Source: Alisma plantago-aquatica
Lineage: Eukaryota > Streptophyta > Magnoliopsida > Alismatales > Alismataceae
Length of the DNA: 64,000 nucleotides
Assembly: GCA_963693085.1 (NCBI GenBank)
Contig: OY856409.1
Span: 524,729,303 to 524,793,302, forward strand
Reading direction: 5' to 3'
Positions 24,009 to 36,330 of the stretch are shown here, one piece after another. Positions within the stretch are counted from its first letter, which is position 1; the number at the start of each line of letters is the position of its first letter. The position numbers were made by a program, and so were the translations under genes. The notes below the pieces were generated by a model. It ran no database searches. It saw only the letters and a list, made by a program, of their open reading frames with translations, and was not told the origin of the DNA.

Positions 24009-25462
24009 TTTAGATCAATGGGATCCAGAAGGGGTGGTGAATAGAGCTAAAATCACTTGAACCAAATTTGTTAGACCTTCAAATTACTTCAAGAGATAAG
24101 ATTGTAAATATGGAGTTTGCGTGCAACTAAACATACATTGCAAAGATGAGAGAGATTGAATGAGATCAAGAACAAGCTATGTATAGTGGTTCCAAACTCC
24201 AAACTAGGAGAGTGTACATCCACTACCTAGAGAGGTCAACCTATAGGATTTTGCAACCACTGCATACTTATATTCCATTATAAGACATATAATAATACCT
24301 TCCTTTTATAGGGCAAGGATACCTATCCTTCCCTTTTTAGGATCAAAAGGATCCAATAAACCTTATAAGGTCTTACCTATCCTTCGAGCCAGAGTCTTCA
24401 ACCTCTATAAGGGATTACCCACTTTTGCAACAAGTTGGACACTTTCACCAAGGATCTCCCCTCTTTCAACAAGTCGTCCACCTTGAAGGAATTACCCACT
24501 CTTCTCAAGGATCTTCAACATTCACCTTCTCCTTCACCAAGGAGAAGCTTTCACCAAGTTTTCTTCAAGGAAACAGGCTGGGAAAGAGAATATTGAGAGA
24601 TTCACAAGGACTACAATGAAGTAGCTCTCTCATAAATACCCATTTTAAAATTGAGATTGTGATTAGTAAGCAAGAGAGATAAAGGGTCTCTTAGTAGACA
24701 ATCCACTCAAGTATAGATAGGAGCATAATAAGCAAACTTGGGATGAAGCCCAAGGGTCTCTATTAATAGTTGGGGATGTCTACTAGCCACTAGAAGCACC
24801 TGGAAACGAATTCTAGTCATTTGGGGTGTTGCAACTGATCTATTTGTGATGTTTGCAACACTCGAACGACTAGAAACACTTTTTCTGCACTTTCTGTACA
24901 ATATAGTCGGTCGAGTTTCAATAAAGCAAACTTGACTTATAGTACTATGAGACAAAGCAAATTTAAAGTGTCAGTCGAGTTTATCCTAGACAAAACTTGA
25001 CCAATGACTTAAATCTATTTTGGCTGTATAGAGGTGTTGGCGAGTCTGTCCTGGGGAAACTCAGTTGACCCTGACATTTATGAAAATCCATCAAGGGTGT
25101 AGGTCGAGTTTATCAAGGATGAAACTTGACCAACAAAATTCTCTGTAATGAATTTTGGAAATTGCCATTTGAGTGCTTAAATATTTTTTTAAGTGCTCCT
25201 CATTTTTTCTCATCTTAATTATAAGTCATATCATCAATACAAATGACTACAAAAATTGTCCTAAGGATTTTAGGGTGTTTTCCACAAAAGTGCATTTGCA
25301 TTGACTTTGGCATGTATTTGGTCAAGGTAGGGCTTGATTGAATTGATCCTTTTCAAGTATATACTACCTCAAAACAATATCAAATAGACATATTAGATAC
25401 ATATGAATGGAATTGTTAAGTCATCATCAAAATATGGACAAAGTATAACTATTAGGTCAACA
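24009..25462 (-). mobile_element. 3' LTR of element B (1454 bp)
   Basis: Aligns along its full length with 42791-44250 and with the solo copy at 48819-50317. On the minus strand it begins TGTTGACCTAAT. Its far end is eroded (tttagatc instead of tgttggatc). The inverted motif array lies at about 24905-25135. The TATA block is degraded (tattaatag near 24765). Confidence 0.88.
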
Positions 25463-25463
25463 T

Positions 25464-25477
25464 TCTCCCCCTTTTGA
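25464..25477 (-). promoter_or_regulatory. Polypurine tract of element B
   Basis: On the minus strand the tract reads TTCAAAAGGGGGAGA directly before the 3' LTR. The AAGGGGGAGA core is a signature reported for Sireviruses. It primes plus-strand synthesis. Confidence 0.8.
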
Positions 25478-26133
25478 AGATGACAAACCATTCATCAACA
25501 TATTAAAAAGGACTTGGAATTTCAACTTTTACCTAGTAAATTGTAGGGGGTACATGAATGAACAATAACAATTGCTCCCCCTCAATTCAAGCTTACCTTT
25601 TCCTGTATGGTTAGTTTCTCTAAAAAGCATAACCATAGAACATATATACTATTTGAGTCCTCTTACATATTCACATGATATTGAGATAATTAACTAGAAA
25701 AGGATCACAACTCAATATGTACTGAATTCATTTATCCCCCATTGCCATATCAAAAAGGGAGGGGGTGGAAGGGCTAAAACACATGTCTTATCCAAAAGGC
25801 ACAAGCGATACAAGAAACAACCATATGCAAGCACCACACAAAAAAAGCAAAGAGAGAACACAAACATATTAGAGTCATAATCAAAATATGGAAGCACATA
25901 CCAAGTAAGTCATGAGATATATGAAAGCATAGAGTTAAGGTACATATAATTAGATTACAACTAAAGATATGATATCCCAAGATGAAAGCTACAAGACAAC
26001 AAAGAAAATAATGAGATATGAAAAATATTAAACCTTAGATATAGTGCCCAAGTGTTTAGTACATGAAAGTCTAAAAAAAGATATATATATGAGCACTCTA
26101 TGGACTAAGAACTAAACATTAAGGGAAACTACT

Positions 26134-28060
26134 TCACAGTCTCGACATCATCAAGCCAGTAGTCTTTATCATCATCAGAGGGTGCATCAGGATAGTAGGT
26201 GTATCCTCACCACCATCTCCGTCATCAGTGGAGCCATCATAACCATCCTCATCATCACCAACATCATCCTCATCATCCTCTTTGGCCATCTCCTCATCCT
26301 TAGAAGGTCCAAAGAAATGAGTGCAAGTCACTTGGTATGCTTCTCTACCCAAGACATACCACATGCATGAAATGCATTTGCTTGCTTAACGTTGGGTGTA
26401 GAAACCCCATCAAAACTAGAAACCAAGGTGGAGGAAGGTCTAGGGGGAAGAGCTAGTAGTTGAGTGGCACTCGGCTGAGTAGAGGATGCAGAGGCAGGTC
26501 CACCAATAGAGGTAGGACGTACAACAAAAGTAGTAGATTGGTAGGATTGATGGAATTCACTATATGCATAGGAGGCATAGTCAACAACTATATAGGGTTG
26601 GTATGTGGGGTAAGTATGAGTGCAAGAAAAGTTCATGCTTGACATAATCTAAATAAGATCCCGATGGAGATGCTCTTAAACCTGCATGTTGTATGCATGT
26701 TGGTGAATCTTGTAGCCCATCAAGGTTTCATTAGACACAGAAAATGAGGCACAATCAAGTCTAAGAGGAGGTTGGGTGGAGGTCAAAGCACCATGTGTAG
26801 AGGATGTGGGGTGAAAGAATTTCTTGAATGTGGTGTCACTGATATAAACTCATTTTTTACTGACTTTGTAGCCAAGGTCTTTGAAAAGGGATTGACCAGT
26901 GTGATCTTGAAAGATACCACATATCAGGTTAGGGTAGGGCAGGTGGGAGTCTCTAGTGTTCTTCTCTGTGTCAAAGCAAGTCACATGATGAAGAATGTAT
27001 ACTTCAAAATTGACATGGATATTTTGAATGAGACAATGCATGACCACAGTCGTGTTTTCTACAATATCCTTTGATTTTTTCTCTTCAGATGGATGTTGCA
27101 GATAACTAGGAGAGCAACCGAGTGAGTCTTGATATCCAAAGAAGAACACGATAAGATGGTTTTCTTCCTATATGGGACCTCGGGCTTCTTAAGAGTTTTA
27201 TGGATATTGTACAAAGATAACCCAAGGTCAAAGCTCTTGTAGAAGGCTTCTGAGTCAAGGAGGTCATGATAGGTGGGGTAAGAAGACATCAAATTTTACG
27301 AGGAGGAAGCAAGATAAGTATTCAAATAATTATTAGAGATTTGAAATCTTATCCCACCAATCATGGATATCAAAACCACTTGAGTGTTAGTAGGATGCAC
27401 AAAAGTGGTGTAGTTCTAGGTAAGATTCACACAGAACTCATGCATTGCTTTCTTTCTTGAGAGGAAGTTGTTATAGGTCATGCATTCATAGCAAAGAGCA
27501 TCAAGTTTTTGGTTAGAAAAGAGTTTCTTAACCTCTTTCAGTATCTCATTGCTAGGAATCAACAAGGACCTAAAAGGATAAGGGTTTGCATTTAACAACT
27601 CCCTATAACAATTGACTGCTTGATTAGAGAAAAAGGAGGTATCATCATGGGAGATATGCCTAATGGATGTGGAGGATGAAGGAACTCTTGATGGACCTAT
27701 TCTTTTCTACCTATTGGAAGTCGTGGAGAGAAGATAAGCTAAAGATGGTTCCAAACAAGAAGAAAACACAAGAAGTAGGCTACCCAAGGTTGGGTTCATG
27801 GTTGGGGAAGGTCAAACGGGGCTGGATAAGGCTAGGAAAGGGGATTTGGTGACCTAGGGTTTACGGATGAACTGAAGGGAAGACAAGTCGGTCAAGTTTT
27901 CTCTAGTTGAGAGGGAGAAAACCAGCCAACAATCTATATATTTCTGCAACAATGTTGTTTGTCGAGTTTGAGATTTGGGAATCTCAGTCGAGACTACTGT
28001 GTGTTCAGTCCTTGGTTCTATTGTTGGTCGAGTTTCTCTAGAGCAAACTTGTCTCACAAG
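26134..28060 (-). pseudogene. Extra 3' ORF of element B (possible env-like/ORF3), broken
   Basis: This lies between RNase H and the polypurine tract. The minus-strand frames give a folded-looking part with no motif I recognise (27598-27416 and neighbours). A Ser/Thr/Pro-rich stretch follows (26645-26328), then an acidic tail of about 25 mostly Asp, Glu and Gly residues (near 26250-26300) encoded in another frame. Sireviruses often carry an additional open frame here, sometimes called env-like. No signal peptide or clear membrane anchor is visible, so env function is not supported. A GTCGAGTTT-type inverted motif array sits at its upstream edge (about 27880-28050). Confidence 0.5.
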
Positions 28061-28379
28061 AAAGCATGTCCAAAATATATGAAATTTAATTCTAGGTCAC
28101 TAGAGTGCAACATAAATTTATTTATTTCATCTTATGATACATTTTAAACATATTAAGGCACTTTCCATTCATCATTATTGGCTACTATTTTGCGATGAAA
28201 CAAGCATTTGTAAAAAGATAACAAAAAAAAGCAAAACATGGTAATTAAACTAGGAATATGTAGCACTAATAAGCATAATATGAGCAATATACGAGCAAGA
28301 ACATATAGGTAAGAGAACATATAGCTAGAAGGAATACAATTATCATCAAGAGTAGTAATAAGTTATTTTGATCTAATGA

Positions 28380-28990
28380 AAGTAAATTGATCTCTAGCAA
28401 GAGGTTTAGTGAAAATTGTCCGCAAGTTGATTTTATATGTCCACACATGATACACACACACATACACACACACACATCTTGGCAATGTGGTCACGAAGGA
28501 AGTGATGGTGGACCTCTATATGTTTGGCTCTACTATGCAATATAGGATTGTAACATAAATTGATTGCACTAGTATTATCACAAAAGATAGGATAAGCATC
28601 ATTATGAACATTAAAGTCTTGGAGCATTTGCTTCATCCATAGGACTTGGGAACAAAAACTCCTAGATTCGATGTACTCAACCTCAGTAGTTTAAAGATAC
28701 AATACTCTTTATTTCTTAGAACCAAGAAACTGAGCATGGTCCTAGGAGGAAGTAAGTGCCACTTGTGCACTTTCTATCAATTAAGCACCCTGCATAATCC
28801 ACATCACTGTAAGTAGTAAGAATAAAGTCCCTTGACTTGGGATTCACAGTCCAAAATGTTGGTTTTTTGCTAGATACCTTAGAATCCTCTTAATATCTAT
28901 AAGATGGTATTTTCTAGGGCTTGATTGAAATCTAGCACACAAGCCAATACTAAACTTAATATTAGGTCTAGAGGCAGTTAAATATAACAA
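28380..28990 (-). pseudogene. RNase H of element B, with an AC microsatellite
   Basis: The minus strand reads PIFCDNTSAINL near 28570-28610 and HSRAKHIEVHHHFLRDH near 28490-28540, both classic copia RNase H blocks; the catalytic Asp of CDN is intact. Just after this the frame runs into a CA/TG microsatellite (28451-28476). A shifted frame then resumes the usual C-terminal TKPLARDQF at about 28405. Upstream parts toward the RT (28700-28990) are recognisable but frameshifted. Confidence 0.8.
28451..28476. repeat. (CA)n microsatellite inside the RNase H gene
   Basis: tacacacacacatacacacac-type run of about 26 bp with one interruption. It sits inside former coding sequence between two conserved RNase H blocks, so it expanded after the element died. 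Confidence 0.8.
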
Positions 28991-28999
28991 GCTACCAAG

Positions 29000-29830
29000 C
29001 ATACCTCTATAGAGCTTCTCATTACCTTCTCACCTTCCTCATCTCTATCAAGTTTGGTGGTATTTGACGAGGGAGTATCCATCAACTTGGCATTCTTCAT
29101 CCCAAAGTGCATCAAGAGTTCACTTGTATACTTTCCATGGTTGATGAAGTTTCCTTACTTTGTTTGTTTGGTTTGGAATCCAAGGAATAAAGTAAGCTCC
29201 CTCATCATAATCATCTCAATTCACTCTGCATAAGAGAACTAAACTCTTTGCAAAGATCAAGATAAGTTCTACCAAATATGATATTGTTAACATATATTTG
29301 ATTAATCAAAAGGTTGCTAGAAGTGTGTTTAAGAAAGAGGGTAGAATCAACTTCTCCAATGATATAGCCATTGTCTAGAAAAAAGTTCTTCAATTTCTCA
29401 TACCAAGCTGTAGGGTCTTGTTTGAGACCATAAAGAGCTTCTTATAGGGAATAAACATGGTTAGGAAGCTTGTCATGTTCAAATCCAGGAGGTTCAACCA
29501 CATAGAATTCCTCCTCTATTATACCATTTAGAAGCACACTTTTAACATCTATTTGGTATAACAAGAGATTTTTATATATAGAAAAGGCAAGTAACATTCT
29601 AATAGATTCAAGTCTTGTACAAGGAACATAAGATCCATCAAAGTCAATACCTTCATGTTGATTGTAGCCTTGAGCAACTAACTTGCTTGGTTCCTTACCA
29701 CTTTTCACTTTCATCTATCTTGTTGCGGTAGACCCACTTAGTGCCAATGATTTTCCTATCATTTGGTCTTGGCACTAAGGTCCACATTTTTTTCTTCTCA
29801 AAATTCTCTAACTCCTCTTGCATTGTTAGC
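29000..29830 (-). pseudogene. Reverse transcriptase of element B
   Basis: The N-terminal RT block (MQEELENFEKKKMWTLVP) is read near 29770-29825. After a frameshift near 29710, 29714-29442 reads KLVAQGYNQHEGIDFD and QIDVKSVLLNG, typical of Sirevirus RT. The active site at about 29270-29295 reads YVNNIIFG: both catalytic Asp residues of YVDD are Asn. Further frames toward 29000 hold the RT connection. The enzyme would be inactive. Confidence 0.85.
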
Positions 29831-30429
29831 ATACATCCATCATATTTAAGAGATTCTTCGAGGTTCTTTGGCTCAAGTTGTGAGATGAAGGCACTTTCTA
29901 CTTATTCTTGTTGAATACAACCCACATCTTCACCCTTTCAAAAGGATGCCTATTATGAGCTCTTTAGGATGATCTTTAGCAAAAATGGGGAGTTGTATCC
30001 TTCTTTTCCTCTTCTTTTGATTCTTCATCAACTACCACTTCTTTTACTTTGTCAATGATGTCAAACTCTTTTAATCTAGGAATCACCTCATCTACAACAT
30101 CATCATTTATAGTATCTTTGGAAATAGAGGGGTTATTTTAAAAAAATCACATTGATGGATTATTCTACTCTAGATAAATCAATGATAAACATTATATATG
30201 CTCTACTAGTAGTGCTATAGACAAGAAAGGAAGTCTTGTAGGGTTTTGCATCAAACTTTTCGAAAGAACCCTTGGTGTTTAAAAAAACAAGGATAACTAA
30301 AAACATGAAAGAAATTGATGGATGGCTTTCTACCATGCTATAACTTACATGGGGTTTTCTTTAAGGAAGGATGATTGAAAACCCAATTTTGCACAAAACA
30401 TGAGGTGCTAACGGCTTTGGCCCAAAAAA
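29831..30429 (-). pseudogene. Integrase C-terminal end and linker of element B
   Basis: The minus strand from 30429 reads a copia integrase continuation (AKAV, CFVQNWVFNHPSLKKTPCKLWHGRKPSINFFHVF) down to about 30270. Decayed linker sequence follows toward the RT. Its first codon abuts the A' LTR at 30430. The matching upstream half of the same gene ends at 39710 on the other side of A'. This proves that A' interrupted the integrase gene. Confidence 0.85.
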
Positions 30430-32449
30430 AGTAGGAAAATATGGCTACAGAACAGGAAGAAGAAACTAACACATAACTTCCATATTCCCCTTATTATAGT
30501 ACATCATATCAACAACTATATAATAGAAAGGATGGTTTTGATGATATACCTAGTCCTGAAGCAAGTCTAGCAATAATCTCCTTGTCGTCTTGCATGCCTT
30601 TCTTCAACTCACACTCAAATAACATCTACAAAAACTCCTAGATGATGACCATAGACAACATCTTGACATTGTCCTCCTAGCGGGAAAAGCTCCTCATCTC
30701 TAGAGTAGTCCACACAGATGATCAGGAACTCCTATCATTTTAGAAGAACATACATGAATGATTTGTCCCTCCACGTTGGTGTACTAACACCAACTTGCTC
30801 TCCCATAATTGTTCTCCCTTTATTGGGTGGGACTTGCTCAGGTTCTTTCCGTTATCACTACCAGAGAAGACAACAATAGTGAGAGGCAATTAAGTTGTGC
30901 CTCTAGAAAGCCACAAGTTCCCCTCTATTTATAGGAGGGTTAGGGTCAGGGTTCCCAGTCTGTGTGGGAGTGGAAGGGGCAAGAATTTCACAAACTTTAT
31001 CAACCCACAAGTGGCAAAATGATAGATTCGTGGGTGAACCGATCTTTTGGCATGCGAGCCTATCGGTTCAACCCTTGAACTAGTTGTTTCATCATGTTTT
31101 CCAATCGCAATTGTATTGGCAAATCTAATCCAATTAGTGCACAACATGACGTCAACACTAATCCTTAATGTAATCGAATCACTCCATGAACTGAGCATCT
31201 CATCTCAGGAGTCGGTCGTCTCACAACTCTAAGCTGATCGGTTCACTCAGTGAACCAATCAGTTCATGCCCTGGTTCATCTAGAATTCAGCCAATACAAT
31301 TTCCAATCAACTTGAGATCCAATTGATTGGTTCAACACTTGAACTGGTCAGTCCAGAGTCCACTAAGTCAATTGTTGTTTAAATTAAGTACCTAACACTT
31401 TTAGTAATCATATTAAACATCATTCATGAAAAAATCCTATTCCAAGTGTATCCTATGTGTGTAACCCTATAGGTTCCAATTTACATTAGCAGTGAATGTC
31501 TATAACCATTTTATGACATCACAAACAAAGAGCAGTGTCTAGCAACCCAACATTGCTACCCAAGTAAATGGAAGGCTAGAGAAAAACTTCAACCTAAAAT
31601 CTATGATCGATGTTACAATGTTGTATAGTTCCTTTGTCGTTGATATCCAGATTGAACTCGAGGTATAGAATATCCATCCTCATCAACATTCAATCTATGT
31701 TTCTTGAACTAGAGCAGATTGTTTGAGATATATGTAAGCTCAATTTCACATATTGACTCACATGTGCATGGCCATGCTTTTTTTAGTCTCGCTAATCAAG
31801 TGGCCATGATATTTTTACTCCCACAGGAGGGAAAAATCCCATCTACATCACTCAGAATCATCCCCATGTGTCACATTGCACCCGATCATCACCTTAATGG
31901 AAACCCTTATACAGGATCACAGTGGATGGCGTCAAAGTATATTGAACGACATGTAATGAGTGTAGTGACTTCAGGTATAAGAACCACAATCACCACCAAC
32001 ACTATAAGAGATGATTCTGGCTACCAATTAGGGTCTCCATGTATCACTCTTATGGTGGGTCTGTTTGATACACTATTCTCTAACAAGTATCGATGTATTT
32101 GGTTTGACTTCACATATCATGATTGATGAGATTGTGTCATCAACCGACACACACTCTAGTATTACGTTTTATTATTGTCTATCATCCTTCCATAATAACA
32201 TCTAACTAGGGGCATAACAAGAATGTATATACTCTTAGCATTTGTATGATCTCATTATTTAGGTCATCAACCCGAATATATACGTTATTGACTAATATCA
32301 TTCTTTAGATATTTATTATGTTACTTCATTATCTCATAATTGAATAAAAAATAATAATTGGAAGATTGCCTTTATTATTAATCAAATCATTTACAAGGTA
32401 TGCCAGTACAATCATCATATGATTGGCTCTTTAGGAACACACACCAATA
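30430..32449 (-). mobile_element. 3' LTR of copia A' (2020 bp)
   Basis: Begins TATTGGTGTGTG on the minus strand (one change from TGTTGG) and ends CCTAC. Decayed family A motifs (gaacygatyggttc) are visible at about 31030-31370, followed on the minus strand by ctataaatagagggg near 30925. Frames such as 31719-32126 lie entirely in this LTR and are not genes. Confidence 0.88.
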
Positions 32450-32499
32450 AAATCCCACTTGCACTCAGAGCCTAAGTGATCTAATGACCATCGTGCTTC

Positions 32500-34000
32500 T
32501 ACTGTGAAAGTGCATTTGTCAAGGGGTCAACAACATTGTTCTCGATTGGTACTCTACAAATCTTCACATCTCCTCACTGTATGATCTCTTGCATGAGATG
32601 GAACCACCTTTGTATATTCCTAGAATGGTGATGCAATCTAAATTCCTTAGCTTATGCAATAGCTCCATTTTTGTCACAATGTAGCTCAATTGCATCATTG
32701 AAACTTGGAACAACCCCAATTTTTTAGACAAATTTCTTGATCCTGACAACCTCCTTTGGTGCATTCCATGAAGCAATATACTCATCCTTTATTGTAGAAT
32801 CTACAACTATCTCTTGCTTAGAACTCTTCCATCTCACAGCTCCATTGTTGAGGCAAAACATAAATCTTGTTTGTGATCGATAATCATCTTTGTTAGTTTG
32901 GAAGCTTACATTCATGTAACCCTTTACCACCAACTCTTCCTCTCCATGGTAGACAAGGAATTGATCCTTAGTTCTTCTTAAGTATTTAAGGATGTTCTTC
33001 ATGGTTGTCTAGTGAGCATCACTTAGATCTGACTGATATTTTCTGATCATGCTCAAGGCATACAAGACATATGGATGAGTACACAACATTGCGTACATGA
33101 TAGATCCAATTGCATATGCATAGGGAATCTTACTCATGTGCTCCCTTTCTTTACTAGAACTGGGACACTGAGCCCTAGAGATGCTCACACCATGACACAT
33201 GGGCATGTTTCTTCTCTTTTAGTTCTCCATGTTGAACCTCTTCAATACTTTGTAAATGTATGTACTCTGACTTAGTCCAAGAAGCTTTGTAGATCTATCT
33301 CTATAGGTCTTAATTCCCAAGATATAGGATGCTTTACCTAAGTACTTTATAGAGAATGTACTTCCTAGCTAGTTCTTTACCATCTATAAAGAAGCAATGT
33401 CATTCCCCATCAGTAGTATGTCATATGCACACAATATGAGGAATATGATCACGCTCTTACTCACCTCCTTGTACACACAAGGTTCATCTTCATTTTGACT
33501 AAAGTCAAACTCTTTGACTGTTTCATCAAATCAAAGATTCTAACTTCTAGATGCTTGCTTCAATCCATATATTGACCTTTGTAGCTTATAGACTTTATTT
33601 GCATCCTTTGGATTTATAAAACCTTCAGGTTGTGTCATGTACACATCCTCAAGAATATTCCCATTAAGGAATGTGGTTTTAATATCCATATGTCAATTCT
33701 CATAGTCATGATAAGCTGTAATGGCAAGCATGATCCTGATGGACCTAACCATGGCAACTGGAGAAAAAGTTTTGTCATAGTCAACACCTTGAACTTGTCT
33801 ATAACCCTTTGCAACCAATCTGCCCCTATAGGTTTGTAATTTACCATCCATGTCGGTCTTCTTCTTGAAGACCCATTTTCACCCTACGGGTTTTACCCCT
33901 TCAGCTGGATCCACCAAGGTCCATACCTTGTTGGTGTACATGGATTCCATCTTAGATCTCATGGCCTCAAGTCATTTATCACACTCTGGTCCCTTAGTAG
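32500..34000 (-). pseudogene. RT and RNase H of copia A'
   Basis: RNase H is clear at 33206-32724: IPYAYAIGSIMYAMLCTHPY, then ILKYLRRTKDQFLVY and GAVRWKSSKQE. The first RNase H catalytic Asp is replaced (GYMNVSF in place of the usual Y-x-D-A-S-F). RT blocks lie at 33290-33980 in several frames. The RT active site near 33400-33430 reads CAYDILLMG, so the first catalytic Asp is lost. More than twenty stops and frameshifts interrupt the region. Confidence 0.85.
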
Positions 34001-34299
34001 CTTCTATATAGGTTGTTGGCTCATCGTCTATGGCCAACTCATTCCTGAGTCACAAGATAACCAAATCTTTTAGGTTCAAGGTGTTTCCTACTAGATCTAT
34101 GAGGTTCCTATGTTACTTGAGGAATTTGAGATTCCATAATGACTTGTGATTCTCTTTGTTCCTCTTATACATCTACTGGTTCCATGTTTTCTTGTTGGTC
34201 TCAAACCTTTTCGAGTTCTACTTTCCTCCTAATGATTCCTTTGGAAATAAATTCCTTTTCTAGAAATGTAGCATTTCTGGCAACAAACACTTTGTTGTC

Positions 34300-35330
34300 A
34301 GATAGGGAATAAAAGTAATATCCTTTGGTTTCCTTAGGATATCTAATAAAATAATATTTATCAGATTTGGGTCCAAGCTTTTAGAGAAAATGCTTTTTTC
34401 ACATAAGCTTCAAAACTCCAAATCTTCTTAAAAGACACATTGGGACGCTTCCCATACCATATCTCATATGGTGTCTTTTGAAATGATTTAGATGGTACTC
34501 GGTTTAGTGTTAATGCGACAGTTTCAAGAGAAAACCCCAAAAGGTAGTTTGAAGTTCAACCAAACTCATCATCGATCGCACCATATACACAAATATGTGA
34601 TTCCTTCTTTTTGATACACCATTATGCTAAGGTGTTCCAGGTGGAGTCCATTGTGATACAATACCACAGGCTCGCATAAGGTCCTCAAACTCTTGGCTTA
34701 AGTATTCTTCACCTTGATTAGAACAAAGTGCCTTAATACTTTTTCCAAGTTAGTTTTGTACTCCATTCATGAAATCCTTGAAATTTTCATGAGTTTCTGA
34801 CTTATGCTTTATCAAGTAAACATAACCATACCTACTAAAGTCATCAGTAAAGGCAATGAAGTACTGCTACCCTCCTCTAATAGTTATTCTAAAAGGGCTG
34901 CATACATCAATATGTATGAGTGCTAATAGATCACTCGCCCTCTCGTTGTTACCAATGAAAGGATTCCTAATCATCTTGCCCAACAAACAAGATTCACATG
35001 TCTCTATTGATTGAAAATAAAAAGAGTCCAAATAACCCTCTTTGTGGAGTCTAGATATGTAATTCTCATTTGTGCCCTAGACGACAATGCCAAAGATATG
35101 TTTTGTTTGAGTTGTTGAGGTTTAGTCTTTTGGTATTTATGTTGTAAATATCTATCTTTAGATCTAGCAAATAAATACCATAAGACATTAGGGCACTACC
35201 ATAAAAGATCTCATCTTTAGAAATAGAACATTGACCATTCTTGATATGAAATCCATATGCATCCTTGTCCATACAAGATACAAAAATGATGTTTCTATTT
35301 ATGGCAGGTACATAGTAGCAGTTCATTAAC
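34300..35330 (-). pseudogene. Integrase of copia A' with pre-integrase motif
   Basis: The frame 35326-35066 ends in TYLWHCRLGHK, the GAG-pre-integrase motif. The core follows: HIDV (first Asp, intact, near 34910), CSNQGEEYLS (second Asp changed to Asn, near 34730) and HNGVSKRRN (catalytic Glu changed to Lys, near 34610). The C-terminal block (KSDKYYFIRYPKETKGYYFY) is near 34310-34380. Two of three catalytic residues are therefore lost. Confidence 0.85.
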
Positions 35331-36330
35331 TATATTACAAGTCATTTGGGAAGAGACAAATTATGGGTTTCAACTGTAGTGTCAGCAACTCTTTCTCCAT
35401 TTGCAAATCACAGTTCAACCTCACCCTTTTTTGAAGACCTACTTCTTTCCAGATCCTACATATTTGAGCATATGTGAGATCTACATCTGGTATCTAGTAC
35501 CCAAGGTGAAGAGCAATAATGTATATAACTAAAGTGGAGATCTCTAACCCCATCTTCTTCTTCCTGAATGCCTTTAAGTATAAAGGATACATCTCTCTAG
35601 TACTTTTATTTCTCCTTATCTTGAGTGTTGAATATCTGGGTTTATGCTTAGCCTCAAAACTCTTAATGGCCTTGCTTTCATCCTTGGACTCCATCTCACC
35701 AATCATCATCACATATTTTCCTTCTTCATTCTTTCTTCAACATTTATAAGCATGCCAAGCAAAGCTGACAGCGGTCTGGCCATGTTATTCAAGTGATAAC
35801 ATTTGATAAAATGGCTATATGGTTCAAGAAATGATTAACGAATCATATTTGTGGCCAATTCTTCACTCAAAGAGAATCCCAGTTCTTTTAGATGATCTCA
35901 TGTCCAATCACATTGAGCACATGGATCTCTACTGAGTATCCCCCTATCTTCTTACACTCAAAGAGCACCTTTGAGATATTGTAACTTTCTCACTTTGTGA
36001 TATAATGGTTCAAGTTCTTAAGATGTTTTACCATCTCAAGTATCCCCATGTCTTCACACTTCTCATGCAATTCATAGTTCATGCAGCTTAGCATAAGGTG
36101 TTGTATGTCTAAGGCATCGTTGGCATGCTTTTAGTAAGCATCCACTTCAACCCTTGGTGCATCAGGAGCAGGTATTTCTAGCACTAGTTTATGTAGGACA
36201 TAAAGCTTATGCTCATCATTGAGAACCCTTCTCAAAGTCTAAAACCAATTGTATAAATTTGTCCCATCAAGTTTGTCCTTACTAAGGAGTGGTCACAACA
36301 ACAATTTGATTGTCATTTGCTTCTACAAGA
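35331..36330 (-). pseudogene. Gag/protease region of copia A', decayed
   Basis: By order this should hold gag and protease. Charged fragments are readable (for example EMESKDESKAIKSFEAKHKPRYSTL near 35600-35700). I cannot find an intact zinc knuckle or DSG protease motif. Frames are short and shifted. Confidence 0.5.

Noticed and set aside
26134..28060. Calling the extra 3' ORF of element B an envelope gene
   Set aside because: No signal peptide, transmembrane segment or fusion-like region is visible, so only the position supports the label.
31719..32126. 135-codon open frame
   Set aside because: It is inside the 3' LTR of A', antisense to the element, and is not conserved in 37685-39709.
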